From: Basidiobolus meristosporus CBS 931.73
Taxonomy: Eukaryota; Basidiobolomycota; Basidiobolomycetes; Basidiobolales; Basidiobolaceae
Reading direction: 5' to 3'
DNA: 64,000 nucleotides
Assembly (NCBI GenBank): GCA_002104905.1
Contig: MCFE01000120.1
Span: 1-64,000 of the forward strand
Position numbers and translations under genes: made by a program. The notes below the pieces were generated by a model. The model was not told the origin of the DNA, did no database searches, and saw only the letters and a program-made list of their open reading frames with translations. Positions 1 through 9,760 of this stretch are shown piece by piece (position 1 is the stretch's first letter; every line of letters starts with the position of its first letter).

Positions 1-1701
1 TTTAACTTCCCACTGGCATATACCATTCTGCTGGTAACCTGCTATTCCGAGGGGGAGGCCGGCATGCGAGCCACTCTAGACTCGCTAGCACTAACCGACT
101 ACCCGGCCTCACACAAGCTGATCGTGGTCATCGCCGACGGGGTCATCGTCGGAGCCGGGAATCAAGCCTCGACGCCAGATATATGTCTGACCATGATGAA
201 GGACTTTGTGATCCCTGCGGACAAGGTTCAACCGTATTCGTATATCGCTATAGCCGACGGGACCAAGCGACACAACATGGCCAAGATCTATGCCGGCTAC
301 TACAAATTCGATGAGCGGGTGATTCCGGCGGAGAAGCAGCCAAGGGTTCCGATGATTCTTATATCCAAGTGCGGTACCGCGGAGGAACAATCCCTCCCCA
401 AGCCTGGCAACCGCGGCAAGCGAGACAGCCAGATCATACTGATGTCGTTCTTGCAGCACGTGATGTTCGACGATAGGATGACTGAGATGGAGTACGAGTT
501 TTTTAATGCCATCTGGAGCGTCACCGGTGTGAGCCCGGACCACTTCGAGATTGTGTTGATGGTGGATGCTGATACGAAGGTGTACCCAGACTCGGTGACA
601 AGGATGGTGTCTTGCATGGTCAGGGATCCTCAAATCATGGGACTGTGTGGAGAAACGAAGATCGCCAACAAGCGAGACTCTTGGGTCACGATGATCCAGG
701 TGTTCGAATACTACATCTCACATCATCAAAGCAAAGCTTTCGAGTCCATCTTCGGTGGTGTGACGTGCTTACCAGGGTGCTTCTGCATGTACCGTATCAA
801 GGCACCCAAGGGACCAACAAACCACTGGGTGCCAGTACTTGCCAGCCCGGAGATCGTAGAACACTACAGTGAAAATGTAGTGGACACGCTTCACAAGAAG
901 AATCTGCTATTGCTAGGGGAAGATAGGTATCTCACCACCCTTATGCTTCGCACCTTTCCAAAGCGCAAGATGATATTTGTGCCGCAGGCGGTTTGCAAGA
1001 CGGTCGTTCCTGATACCTTCAGCATACTGCTATCCCAACGTCGTCGTTGGATCAACTCGACGATCCACAATCTTTTGGAGCTGGTGCTGATTCGCGATTT
1101 GTGCGGAACCTTTTGCTTCTCTATGCAGTTTGTTGTCTTTATGGAGCTGGTGGGTACTGTGGTATTACCAGCAGCCATCTGCTTCACCATCTACCTGGTG
1201 GTCATTTCTTTCTTTACCACTCCGGTTCCCATAATTCCACTGGTCCTGTTGGCAATTATCCTTGGCTTGCCAGCAGCACTCATCTTGATGACCACTCGCA
1301 AGATTGTGTACGTGGGCTGGATGCTGATATATCTACTCTCGTTGTTTCTGTGGAATTTCGTCCTACCAGTCTACGCTTTTTGGCACTTCGACGACTTTAG
1401 TTGGGGGCAGACACGGCAAGTGGTGGGTGAAGAGAAAGGCGGGGACCACGGGGATAAGGAGGGGGCCTTTGACAGCTCTCGTATTGTCATGAAGAGATGG
1501 GCGGAATTTGAGAAAGAGAAACGCAAACGCACCGAGATGTGGCTGAATGGGATGAATTCCGCCAACAACGATACGAATCGCAACAAGGAAGATGGCTGGC
1601 CGAAATTGGGATATAATGTCCCTAGCCAATTGGCCAGAATGAATATGCCTTCGGAAATCGAGTCAGCCTCCAGCTCCCTCAGCCACATGCCAACCAGCTA
1701 A
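1..1701 (+). CDS. CHS: Chitin synthase, division 2 (class IV-like), 5' end outside window
   Basis: The frame is open from base 1, so the true start lies upstream; 566 residues are visible, ending at TAA 1699-1701. The protein is a processive family-2 glycosyltransferase of the plasma membrane that polymerises UDP-GlcNAc into chitin. Visible motifs are the DAD of the catalytic core (564-572), GEDRY (about 913-930) and QRRRW (1036-1050). At least three membrane segments follow (about 1120-1218, 1228-1293 and 1303-1383). The tail is a charged, Ser/Asn-rich cytoplasmic region without the DEK_C domain of class V-VII enzymes, which favours class IV (Chs3-like). The myosin-like or cytochrome-b5 N-terminus that would settle the class is out of view. 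No intron is needed in the visible part. Neighbour ERO1 is convergent. Confidence 0.95.
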   Translation, partial: FNFPLAYTILLVTCYSEGEAGMRATLDSLALTDYPASHKLIVVIADGVIVGAGNQASTPDICLTMMKDFVIPADKVQPYSYIAIADGTKRHNMAKIYAGYYKFDERVIPAEKQPRVPMILISKCGTAEEQSLPKPGNRGKRDSQIILMSFLQHVMFDDRMTEMEYEFFNAIWSVTGVSPDHFEIVLMVDADTKVYPDSVTRMVSCMVRDPQIMGLCGETKIANKRDSWVTMIQVFEYYISHHQSKAFESIFGGVTCLPGCFCMYRIKAPKGPTNHWVPVLASPEIVEHYSENVVDTLHKKNLLLLGEDRYLTTLMLRTFPKRKMIFVPQAVCKTVVPDTFSILLSQRRRWINSTIHNLLELVLIRDLCGTFCFSMQFVVFMELVGTVVLPAAICFTIYLVVISFFTTPVPIIPLVLLAIILGLPAALILMTTRKIVYVGWMLIYLLSLFLWNFVLPVYAFWHFDDFSWGQTRQVVGEEKGGDHGDKEGAFDSSRIVMKRWAEFEKEKRKRTEMWLNGMNSANNDTNRNKEDGWPKLGYNVPSQLARMNMPSEIESASSSLSHMPTS

Positions 1702-2446
1702 CTCGCCGTCCCTCTTGCTTTGAGCCTCTCCCATCGGGAGGGGGATCGACTCGGTCCCCAAATTTTGAGTATAGATAATTCCAAACCCTAACCCAAATCA
1801 CCTCCATTTAATAGTTGAATTTGTGGATGTATAAAGACATTATTTCGTAATATACTGAGCAGTCCACCCTGTAAGGCATCTCTATCTGACTATCACCACC
1901 CCGCCGCACCCTTCTTGAAATACCAGCACCAATATGCCAATGACTTGAACTAAAGATCAATATTATATATCCTTGACCCAGCTAGCATAATACTGTCTTG
2001 TGGAGAGCGGAGGAGTGAGCAGTGGCCCCTAGCCATGTCTACTCTCAATCGAGTTCCCAGCCACAGGAGGGAGGAAGAAACAGAGATGTGCTCTTTGTGC
2101 ACACATTCTTCAGGTATGTTGAGTCATTTAGCCAAATTGGCATCAATCGATTCCACAGTTGCCGAATGTTTATTGGCATGGATATTGAGGGTGATTGGTC
2201 CATGGGCGTGTCGTGTATCTCTCATAAGTGTAGCCCTATCGTTTTCCCGCTCATTTTGACTAGTCTTGATAGCAGGGCCATCGGATTCTGAAGGAAAATG
2301 AGTTTATGAATATTGGGATTTTCCAGTTCTTCTGGTCAAGGTTACATGAATGAGTAAACAATCCAAATGATATGTCAAGGGTAGGATGTGTGGGTTGGTG
2401 AAAGGATCAGGATATAATAATGGCTCTCACAAGCTCAATACCCGAG
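1702..2446. other. Convergent intergenic region between chitin synthase and ERO1
   Basis: This stretch lies between the stop codons of two convergent genes and should hold both 3' UTRs. It is AT-richer than the flanking exons. Short frames near 2020-2290 have no start context, domain or compositional support. I see no gene. Confidence 0.6.
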
Positions 2447-4234
2447 TCAGCGGGCGGCAATGGATTCCGGCTTCGCGAATGCCGCAACCGCTTCGACCGA
2501 CTCCGAGAGCCTATTCAACGTGTTGAACAGGGCCACAATTTCTGAATGTTGTAGATGCCTCTCGGTTGTCCTGATGATTTCCTACAATCAGTTACTACAA
2601 CCAGCTTGAAGGGAATATAATCTACTAACCTCGATTTCTCGCTGGAGTCGAGTATCTTCAATGCGACAGATAGACCAGTGACCTGAAGAGTACCCCATAG
2701 GCGGCATCTATCACAGGTGACGCATTCTATGATTCTTAGCACATTGTGTAGATGGCCTTGAAGCGCTTTTGTGCCCACAAATGACGATGCCTCGTGAAGG
2801 AGAGCTTTGGTGTCAACGATATGCGGCTCTGATGCCATAGAAAATAGAGCCTTTGAGACGAGTGTCTATGGCCGGCATGTTAGGATCAAGAGCAACGATG
2901 TCATGCAAGTTCGGGCTTCTACCTTGGCATCCTTCTCCGCCTGAAGGTTGTTCATGAAAGTGTCGCTTGAGCTGAGCAACGGCAGGCCCTTGCTAAGCGC
3001 CTCGAGCAGAAGCATGTACACAAAGTAGAGGTTCTCAATTCGGCTAGGGAAGTTACCTACGCGGTCTTGGTAACAATGCATGTCGCGGCCCTGTCACTGG
3101 CATCAGCCACAGACATGAATGCTGTAGTAGTGAAATCGAGTACTTACCCACTGGCTGGTCTCCGTATTATAATGATCCAGACAGATATGGATGGAAATGG
3201 ATGTGTGAAGGCCAGAGATCAGCTTGTAGTAAACTGGATTCTCAAGGAATGTGTCGTGGTCTTCACAATTCATCTGGGTCAGCGTGTTCTGGATCCGAGA
3301 GACCGGCTTAAGTTGGTTTTTCCCTTGGGAGCATCCCTCGGCGTATATCAATTGCCAGATGCGATTCGCCCCCTCCCCAGAATACCCCGTGAATCGCTCT
3401 GGGTTTTGGATCAGGTTGACGTAGCTGCTCTCTATATGATGCCCGCTTAGACTCTGCTCGAGCGACAGGATTCAAGCGGATACATACCCCTTGGACCTTC
3501 TGCACCCGCACCGCACCCAATCTCGCCCGTGAAGACGCATTTCTGTGCCGACTTGCCCTCCTTAGCAGAAATAAGTATGGTTTTCAATCAAATGGGGATA
3601 TCATTGCTTACGGTGGAATAGTCGATGTTGCTTATCTGGCCCAGCAACTCATTGGGGATACTTTCCTGAAAAACGCAGCTGTTAATGTGTCAACAGACAT
3701 CGATCACAGCATGGGCTATGGCCATACCCCTTGGGCCATCTCAACCGCGCAGTTCTGCTGTGTGCACAGCCCTTCGGTCTTCCAGAGTGAGCACTCTCTC
3801 TGTAGGTCGATCTAAAGCCATCTGAGTGCTAGGATCCATAGTGGCAGCAGTGCATGGAGGAGAGTAAGTACCTTGTAGTGACTAAAGAACGGAGTGTGCA
3901 CCAGAGTTCGAAGACCTGGGCGCAACACCTCCTCGATCATGTCCAGGGCAGCGTATCTATCAGGAGAGGCTCCCACAGGGCCGGATGTCTGGAGACAAGG
4001 CATATGAATACGTGCACACAGATACTAGTTTCGTAGATTAACCTTTTGGTTGATTGGTTGGATTACATAATCGGTTAGGCTTTCTGGGTAGTGATCAAGG
4101 GTATTGTTTACTGGGCCAGTGTTCCAAACACACAGGCTAATGGATGCGATGGCTACTGGTAGGACAAATTGAACCAATGCGCCAACTACGCTTTGGTTCG
4201 ATGTCAACCTGGTGGACTTATCAAGTTTGGCCAT
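2447..4234 (-). CDS. ERO1: ERO1, endoplasmic reticulum oxidoreductin (nine exons)
   Basis: ERO1 is an FAD-dependent ER-lumenal oxidase that re-oxidises protein disulfide isomerase using oxygen. Exons, 5' to 3' on the minus strand: 4234-4043, 3988-3872, 3811-3728, 3665-3612, 3542-3488, 3431-3148, 3090-2923, 2865-2626, 2581-2447. All eight introns are GT-AG, 44-69 nt long, and keep phase, giving about 442 residues. An N-terminal hydrophobic signal or anchor covers about residues 17-37. The shuttle cysteine pair CTQQNC is in exon 3. NPERFTGYSGEGANRIW and LISGLHTSISIH are in exon 6, RIENLYFVYMLLLEAL in exon 7, and the active-site CVTCDRC followed by RLWG in exon 8. LFNTLNRLSES is near the end. 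An upstream in-frame ATG at 4288 is possible; I chose 4234 because the signal segment then sits at the usual distance. The family match is firm, the exon edges are inferred. Confidence 0.9.
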
Positions 4235-5722
4235 GATGTCAGGGCAGAATGTCGGTGTAGAGAGCCAGATGGAAGAAGGTAAATGCAATACTCAGCCGTG
4301 CCGTCACCGCTGCAGATGCTTATATATGGATAAGCATGGCGTAGGCTTCAAAGTCAATCATATAACTTTATTTTAATTATGCTTTTGGATTCCCAGGAAT
4401 CAGTCCTTTGATGGTTTAAACTTATGAACCGATCAGTCCATGATTAAAACTGACAGAGAATGCGATAGACTGACACCTGCTCGCTCAGTCCACTCCTGAT
4501 GGACGTAGAAAAATCGCTCCGCTGGCACTTCCTCCGCCCCAGAGCCTAGCCTTGCCTAGCCTAGGCTTGTCAGTGAGGCGTGTGTGAAAGACGCCGTTGA
4601 CAAATCTAGGCTAGCTCAAGCCAAACATTGGTTGGATAAGACACTGCATCAAGCATTCTTTGTGATTTATGAATTTTTGGACGCACTAACCAACCCTCTG
4701 GAAACGCCCTTGAACCGGTACCCATAGGCGCTTCACTGCCACTGCTGGCCAATTAGCAGGCACAATTGCGTCCTTTGTCATCATTCGATGCCCACCAATG
4801 GTAGGCTGGGGAATTCCGATAAGGTGATGGCTGGGACATCAATGCAATGGACCCTAGGCTTTGAGTGAAATTCATTGATCACGAGCCGGCAGACAGCTCA
4901 GGTGAATATTTAAATTGAGGCTGTATATTTAAGGGGACACTGGATTTCCCAGTGGCAGACAACCGCTTTGGTTCGTTGTAATTTATCTAGCGCAAGGGTA
5001 AGCCGTTCCATCTGCACTCTTCATCCGCTACGGTGTTAAATGGATTCCACATCGGCCAATCATCAACATCAATGTATCTTCTGGGATGTAGCAATTTATG
5101 TAGCTGGGCCTTTGGCCGGACTGATCAACCCTCAGAGTGGTGTATGCTAAATGATGCTTTGCTTTGGTTTTGGTATATCGTTGATGTGGACCCCTCCATT
5201 TTCCTGCCGCCCGGACAGAAGGGATGCACTGTCCAAGCACCCCTGAGGCTAGTGCCTGTGATGTTGATGGCCCTCCTTGAAGACTGATTTGGCGCTTTTC
5301 TGTACGCGGCAACCGTTGCCAGTTTCATTTCTGGGTCTCTTGAACCCATTCACTGTTCCTATTCCAACATCATTTTTCCGATGCCGTTTATCCAATTAAA
5401 GGCGTCATTCGCAGACTAACCAAGTTGAGAGTCCTTGAGGAATTGGCAAGCTGCAGGGAGAGGTGTCCTGATACACCAATGAACGAGCCTCATAGGTGGC
5501 AATGACAAAGAAACATTCCCATCTGGGCATATTATAAATACCTGACCATCCCACCACTGCGCAATCAGATCCCACCTTCCCATAAGACTTGCATCCGAAG
5601 GGTGCCCGTCGATATATCACCGTTGTGCCAGCTCTAAGCCTTGGGATATGCGGTACACCATCACCATTTGAAAATAAAATTGATTTGAGTTCTCCTCAAC
5701 ACATATCGTAACTACTCCGACA
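4235..5722. other. Divergent intergenic region between ERO1 and the SMP-30-like gene
   Basis: About 1.5 kb separating two divergent genes; it should contain both promoters. AT-rich TATA-like stretches occur near 4900-4935. Short tandem CCTAGCC/CTAGGC repeats lie near 4545-4570. Open frames of 70-95 codons on both strands (5028-5350) carry no recognisable domain. I see no gene. Confidence 0.5.
5533..5540 (+). promoter_or_regulatory. Candidate TATA box of the SMP-30-like gene
   Basis: The sequence TATAAATA lies about 183 bp upstream of the ATG at 5723 in an otherwise mixed-composition region. The distance leaves room for a 5' UTR. No transcript data are available. Confidence 0.4.
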
Positions 5723-6880
5723 ATGCGCGAGTTCTCTCAGCTTGGCTGGCTGTTCATCATAGCCACCAACGTGACTAACGCGCAACTTCAGAGCAACTCG
5801 AGGGTTGTCGAAGTTGACAGGAAATGCAACGTTCTTCCGGAGCCTTTTTCCAGGGAGATTGGTGAGCCATTCTACAAAACGCAGGTGAGCTCCGACACCT
5901 TCGATGACGCTCAAAACGCCGCTTTTATCGTCTACAACAAGGCTTTTTACAACATCATTGGCCGACAACCCAAGCTTTCTGTGGTTGCTGAGAGGAACTA
6001 CAGCTTCGCTCATGAAGCTGGCATATACATACCGAAAACGAAAGAAATCATGTTCACGAGCAATCGCCTAGGCAATCTTTCTGGCACCGATCAGTATACA
6101 GAGATATACAAAATGAACGTGCGCACCTACAAAGTGACCAAAGTCACCCCATCAATCGACATTCCCCTGGCTAACGGAGGGACCTTTTACAAGGGCAAGG
6201 CCATAGTTGTCAGCCAAGGCAGAGGCGATATTGGTGCTGCTATTTACTCCATCGACCCGGTTACCTACGAGACCTCGGTGCTCCTGAACAATTACTTCGG
6301 ACTGAAATTCAACTCGCTAAACGACATAGCCGTCTCCCATTTGGATGGCTCGTTTTGGTTTACCGACCCCTCCTACGCCTACGAGCAGGAATTCCGCTCT
6401 AGGCCTCAGCTGGGGGAGTTCGTGTATCGGTGGGACCCCAACACAGGGGATGTACGGTTGGCTGCCGACGGCTTTGTCAAGCCAAACGGTATCCAGTTCT
6501 CGCCCAATGAAAAGATCGCATACATCAGTGACACCGGCTTCACCACGGGTCGTGGTGAGATTGATGTGAAGAGACCGCACACCATCTATGCGTTTGATGT
6601 TTTACGTGGCACCGACGGTCTTGTTTCTCTCACCAACCGACGAGTGTTTGCCATGAGCGACGTCGGGATCCCAGACGGGATCAAGCTTGACGTCAAGGGA
6701 AACGTATACGTTGGCTCTGGAGATGGGGTGAACGTGTATTCCCCTCAAGGCTACCTGCTTGGCAAAATCAACACAATCCAGTGCGCCAACCTGGTGTTCG
6801 TCCAGGATGACCTGTACATCCTGGCGGAGAACAAAATCTTCCACACAAAACTGTCCATCCAGGGAGTTGCCTTTGACTGA
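5723..6880 (+). CDS. Secreted SMP-30/gluconolactonase-like beta-propeller protein
   Basis: A 385-residue intronless frame. The first ~20 residues are hydrophobic and end in TNAQ, a plausible signal peptide, so the protein is likely secreted or enters the ER. The body fits the SMP-30/LRE-like family of six-bladed propellers, metal-dependent lactonases acting on sugar lactones or related esters. Family-like segments are FNSLNDIAVSHLDGSFWFTD (about 6307-6366), DGFVKPNGIQFSPNEKIAYI (about 6469-6528) and the repeat-blade stretch IPDGIKLDVKGNVYVGSGDG (about 6667-6726). The Asn and Asp within these segments sit where the family binds its metal. Length is usual for fungal secreted members. Substrate is not predictable: gluconolactonase, lactonohydrolase and strictosidine-synthase-like relatives all look similar. 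Confidence 0.85.
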   Translation: MREFSQLGWLFIIATNVTNAQLQSNSRVVEVDRKCNVLPEPFSREIGEPFYKTQVSSDTFDDAQNAAFIVYNKAFYNIIGRQPKLSVVAERNYSFAHEAGIYIPKTKEIMFTSNRLGNLSGTDQYTEIYKMNVRTYKVTKVTPSIDIPLANGGTFYKGKAIVVSQGRGDIGAAIYSIDPVTYETSVLLNNYFGLKFNSLNDIAVSHLDGSFWFTDPSYAYEQEFRSRPQLGEFVYRWDPNTGDVRLAADGFVKPNGIQFSPNEKIAYISDTGFTTGRGEIDVKRPHTIYAFDVLRGTDGLVSLTNRRVFAMSDVGIPDGIKLDVKGNVYVGSGDGVNVYSPQGYLLGKINTIQCANLVFVQDDLYILAENKIFHTKLSIQGVAFD

Positions 6881-7795
6881 CGGCAACACGGCGAGGCTGA
6901 TGAGGAGAATAGGCCCTGGTCGAATTCAAACAAGTCTGGCTCCACCAAGTTTTGTTTATCTTTAATGCGAATCGAGAGTTGGTCAATAAAACCCCTGTTC
7001 GTGCACTGCCCATCAAGCTAGCTAGGAACTGACAAACTTCCTCCATGGCGATACCCGATATAGCTGATCTTCACCGTGCCTCATGATAGCTTAGAAACCT
7101 GCCATTTGATCGGTAGGGATGTTGATGGAAGCATGCTTCATATGGCACATTGTTTGGATTGGTTTGATCAATGGCCTGGTTTTAATTTAACCAGGCCAGT
7201 GGGGATTGGCCAGCTGGATTGATAGGTTGCGACAAGATATTCCTCTCGTCCAACGTTACCCAAGACCATGGGTGCCTTGGGGTTTACCTCGCGACAGCAC
7301 GAGAGGTGCGTAAGAAGAGATCGATATTTCTGGGTGGCCCGGTCGTCGCTAAGCCGCCGTAAACAGCCTTCGTGGGGAGGGTTGGTATTGGTACGGAGGC
7401 TCCGAACCGGACTTCACCGGCGCTGGATACGCTCCAAGCCCACGTAAAATGGCCAGACTGACATCATGCTGAGTGTAATTACGTGTACTTCCACAACAAT
7501 TGTCACCTTGTCCGGAAGAAACCTTACGCGCAGTACCCAGCGGTTTTTGGCAAGTCTGTATTCTTGTCTAGACAGGACTGTGCAGCATGTGGAATAGTGC
7601 AACCTGTTTCAAATCGCACCACCAAACGAATGCACGGTGGCTGTGACAGTTCTGCAAGCCGTGACTAGAGATCACCTACGAAAGGGGGTTAGGGCCAGAG
7701 CCACAGCCAGGTGATTGACTAGGCAGATGTGGCAGCGCTAAGGATGGTTCTGTAGTATCAGATCGCGCATTTCCCCACATACGTCCTAGCTCACC
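6881..7795. other. Intergenic, no gene seen
   Basis: This covers the 3' UTR of the SMP-30-like gene and about 800 bp of mixed-composition DNA. Frames of about 60 codons (7414-7668) have no recognisable domain or supporting splice pattern. Confidence 0.5.
6985..6990 (+). terminator. Candidate polyadenylation signal of the SMP-30-like gene
   Basis: AATAAA, 105 bp past the stop codon at 6880, on the coding strand. This is the canonical hexamer. Fungal 3' ends are loosely specified, so it is only suggestive. Confidence 0.4.
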
Positions 7796-8271
7796 ATGGT
7801 GAAACGGACGGTATCATGTGCGCTGCCGGAAGAATTAGATCTTTCTCCACTGAGATCATTATTTCAAACTTGCGAAGAAACCGGTGTCACATCCGCCACC
7901 CATCCATCCACCATCAAAACAACTCAGACATCCGTTTGACAATTGAGGGTCCAGTTGGCTCTTGGTGACTCTGTCTTACCCACTCAGCCGTACAGACGAT
8001 GATCCAATTTATCAGCCCAGCAGTACAATGAGCTACGGCTTTTCCTGAACAGAGATTCGCTTCCGTCGTCTGACCACTCGCCGTCTGGCCGCAAGCCCCA
8101 GGGGAGCAGTCCGATATGCGACCCTGGTAAAATGCAACAGTCCACTCGTATTAAGCCACCATGCGACACATGCACTTCGCATACCGCTTTATGAATCATA
8201 TCGTATGCCCTACATGCAATGGGTATTTATTAGTGGAATCAGGAAAGCAGATCCAGTGGGGCTCTCCTTGA
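7796..8271 (+). CDS. Possible small three-exon gene, function unknown
   Basis: I do not recognise this protein. Three open stretches can be joined in frame by GT-AG introns: 7796-7933, 8021-8126 and 8156-8271, giving about 119 residues. The first exon starts MVKRTVSCALPEELDLSPLR after CACC, a good fungal start context. The last exon contains a lone CPTC pair. Introns of 87 and 29 nt result, and the second is shorter than the ERO1 introns. The model is built by eye from splice sites alone. Other acceptors, or no gene at all, are equally possible. It lies between the SMP-30-like gene and the convergent 7TM gene. Confidence 0.2.
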
Positions 8272-8591
8272 TTCTGGATTACATCACGCAGGAAAGAGAT
8301 TGATGGGTGATCAGTGCAAATCGTTACATGTGTTATGAAATTTTGGTTTCTCGGTGAGAGCGTAACAAAGTAGTGGGGGGGATCCTTGGAAGATTTCGAG
8401 GGAAGCATGCGCGAGCTGGTCTATCCCTCGTTTGGTTTGGCACCGCACACTCTCCTCCAGGTATCATGCAAATATGCTCGTTAATCTATGCACACAAAAT
8501 GATCTTTTGCCCATGCCGGAGCGGGAATTCGGGGGCTGGGAAGGGAAACTCGACTACAACATGTTCAATGTGGACTGGGGGCGGCGGCTCT

Positions 8592-9560
8592 TCAGGAGCC
8601 CAGGATTCGGTTGGATTGGATTCGTATGCTCAAAGGAACCAGTGGGACCTCCCCATTCTCATCCGATATCTTGTGGTTAAGTGTGTTGGTGAACTCACTG
8701 TGGTAATACTTGTCCGAAGAGTGGGCATCTCGACTCCCGTCGTCCCGGTGTTGCAAGTTGTTCTCCTCATTGATGCGCGACGAGTCGTTGAACTGATCCT
8801 CACAGGTCCACCGGAATGAGTGGCCGTGGGGTGTGTAGAGTCTAGTAAGGAAATACGGCAAACACACCATCAGGAAATTCACCGTCAGATCAACCATGGA
8901 CAGCAGTGGTGCGTACTGCTCCAGCGGGGTGATGAGCGAGATGTTGAAGAACATGTTGAAGGTGATGGCGATGGAGTTTGTGACAAAGAGGTTCCGCGCA
9001 ACAAACGCAAGCTGGGGATTCTGATTCTCTTTGGATCGCAGGCATTGCTGCACGAACGGCGCCAGGAACATGCTCATCATGTACACGGAAATGATGAACG
9101 CGGTCACCAGGGGAAGAAGCGACGAGACTTGGGGGTGGATGACGCTGCACGAGCCATCGGGGTTTATTTGAGTTGCGTTCAGGATGATGCTCACCGGGAT
9201 GCCGGCCGCATACACAACGGTGGTTACGATGGGCAGCACCAGCAACCAGGTGCCCCCGTAAACCTCTTTGTAGCGCACCATGTAATAGATGTACTGCAGT
9301 GTGTTGCTACCGTGATAGAAAAACACTGAGAGGTTCTCGGCGACGATGCAGTGCTTTTCCTGGGCCCCGTTCATCTGCACCACCTTCACTTGGGCGTAGA
9401 CGCAGTTGAACAGGGCAACGAAATAGAGGATTCGGTGGGAGACGATGCCGGAAGTCTGCCACCCGCGAATAAATGCAAAGACGACGCACACCACCAACGT
9501 CAGCCCCAAGCATATCCCCACTACGTAGTGTGCTATTGGAAGGAATATGGAATCAGCCAT
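8592..9560 (-). CDS. Seven-helix membrane protein, GPCR-like orphan
   Basis: An intronless frame of 322 residues starting MADSIFLPIAHYVVG. The frame stays open upstream to 9755, but the ATG at 9560 places the first hydrophobic helix right at the N-terminus and lies about 170 bp from a TATATA motif. Hydrophobic segments, by eye in residues: about 4-27, 36-56, 74-94, 101-123, 143-168, 184-206 and 213-235. This is consistent with seven helices with short loops. The final ~85 residues form a hydrophilic, Ser/Asp/Asn-rich cytoplasmic tail typical of receptor regulation. I cannot place it in a named class; it is not obviously a pheromone receptor, cAMP-receptor-like protein or opsin (no retinal lysine in the last helix). 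It could also be a non-signalling 7TM protein. Confidence 0.7.
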   Translation of the reverse strand: MADSIFLPIAHYVVGICLGLTLVVCVVFAFIRGWQTSGIVSHRILYFVALFNCVYAQVKVVQMNGAQEKHCIVAENLSVFFYHGSNTLQYIYYMVRYKEVYGGTWLLVLPIVTTVVYAAGIPVSIILNATQINPDGSCSVIHPQVSSLLPLVTAFIISVYMMSMFLAPFVQQCLRSKENQNPQLAFVARNLFVTNSIAITFNMFFNISLITPLEQYAPLLSMVDLTVNFLMVCLPYFLTRLYTPHGHSFRWTCEDQFNDSSRINEENNLQHRDDGSRDAHSSDKYYHSEFTNTLNHKISDENGEVPLVPLSIRIQSNRILGS

Positions 9561-9729
9561 TCTCCACTCGAGAGGTGGGTCGGTAAGGAGGAGGTTCCTG
9601 GAAATAGGTTGGTGGGCTAGAGGTGGATCACACAGCGACACGATCAATGAAGAGGGTGCTAGGCGTATGGATATAAATGGTGACCACTTTATTGCGATGT
9701 TGGACAAAGGAAGTGCGGCGAAGATCCAG

Positions 9730-9737
9730 TATATAAA
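9730..9737 (-). promoter_or_regulatory. Candidate TATA box of the 7TM gene
   Basis: TATATAAA-type stretch about 170 bp upstream of the ATG at 9560; the core TATATA is palindromic. The spacing resembles that of the TATA-like box upstream of the SMP-30-like gene. Confidence 0.35.
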
Positions 9738-9760
9738 GATTCCAGGGTGACACAACCGAG

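Noticed and set aside
109-633. Long minus-strand frame opposite the chitin synthase
   Set aside because: It is the shadow of the coding strand; the plus strand has clear family motifs and the minus frame has none.
5028-5349. Overlapping frames of 74-94 codons on both strands upstream of the SMP-30-like gene
   Set aside because: No domain, no splice logic, and both strands are equally open, as expected by chance in mixed-composition DNA.
7540-7625. tRNA-like A-box (TGGCAAGTCTG) and B-box-like (GTTTCAAATCG) words
   Set aside because: The T-arm and acceptor stem cannot be paired, so no cloverleaf forms.
8373-9329. Plus-strand frames over the 7TM gene
   Set aside because: They are antisense to an intact, strongly hydrophobic seven-helix frame and resemble no family.
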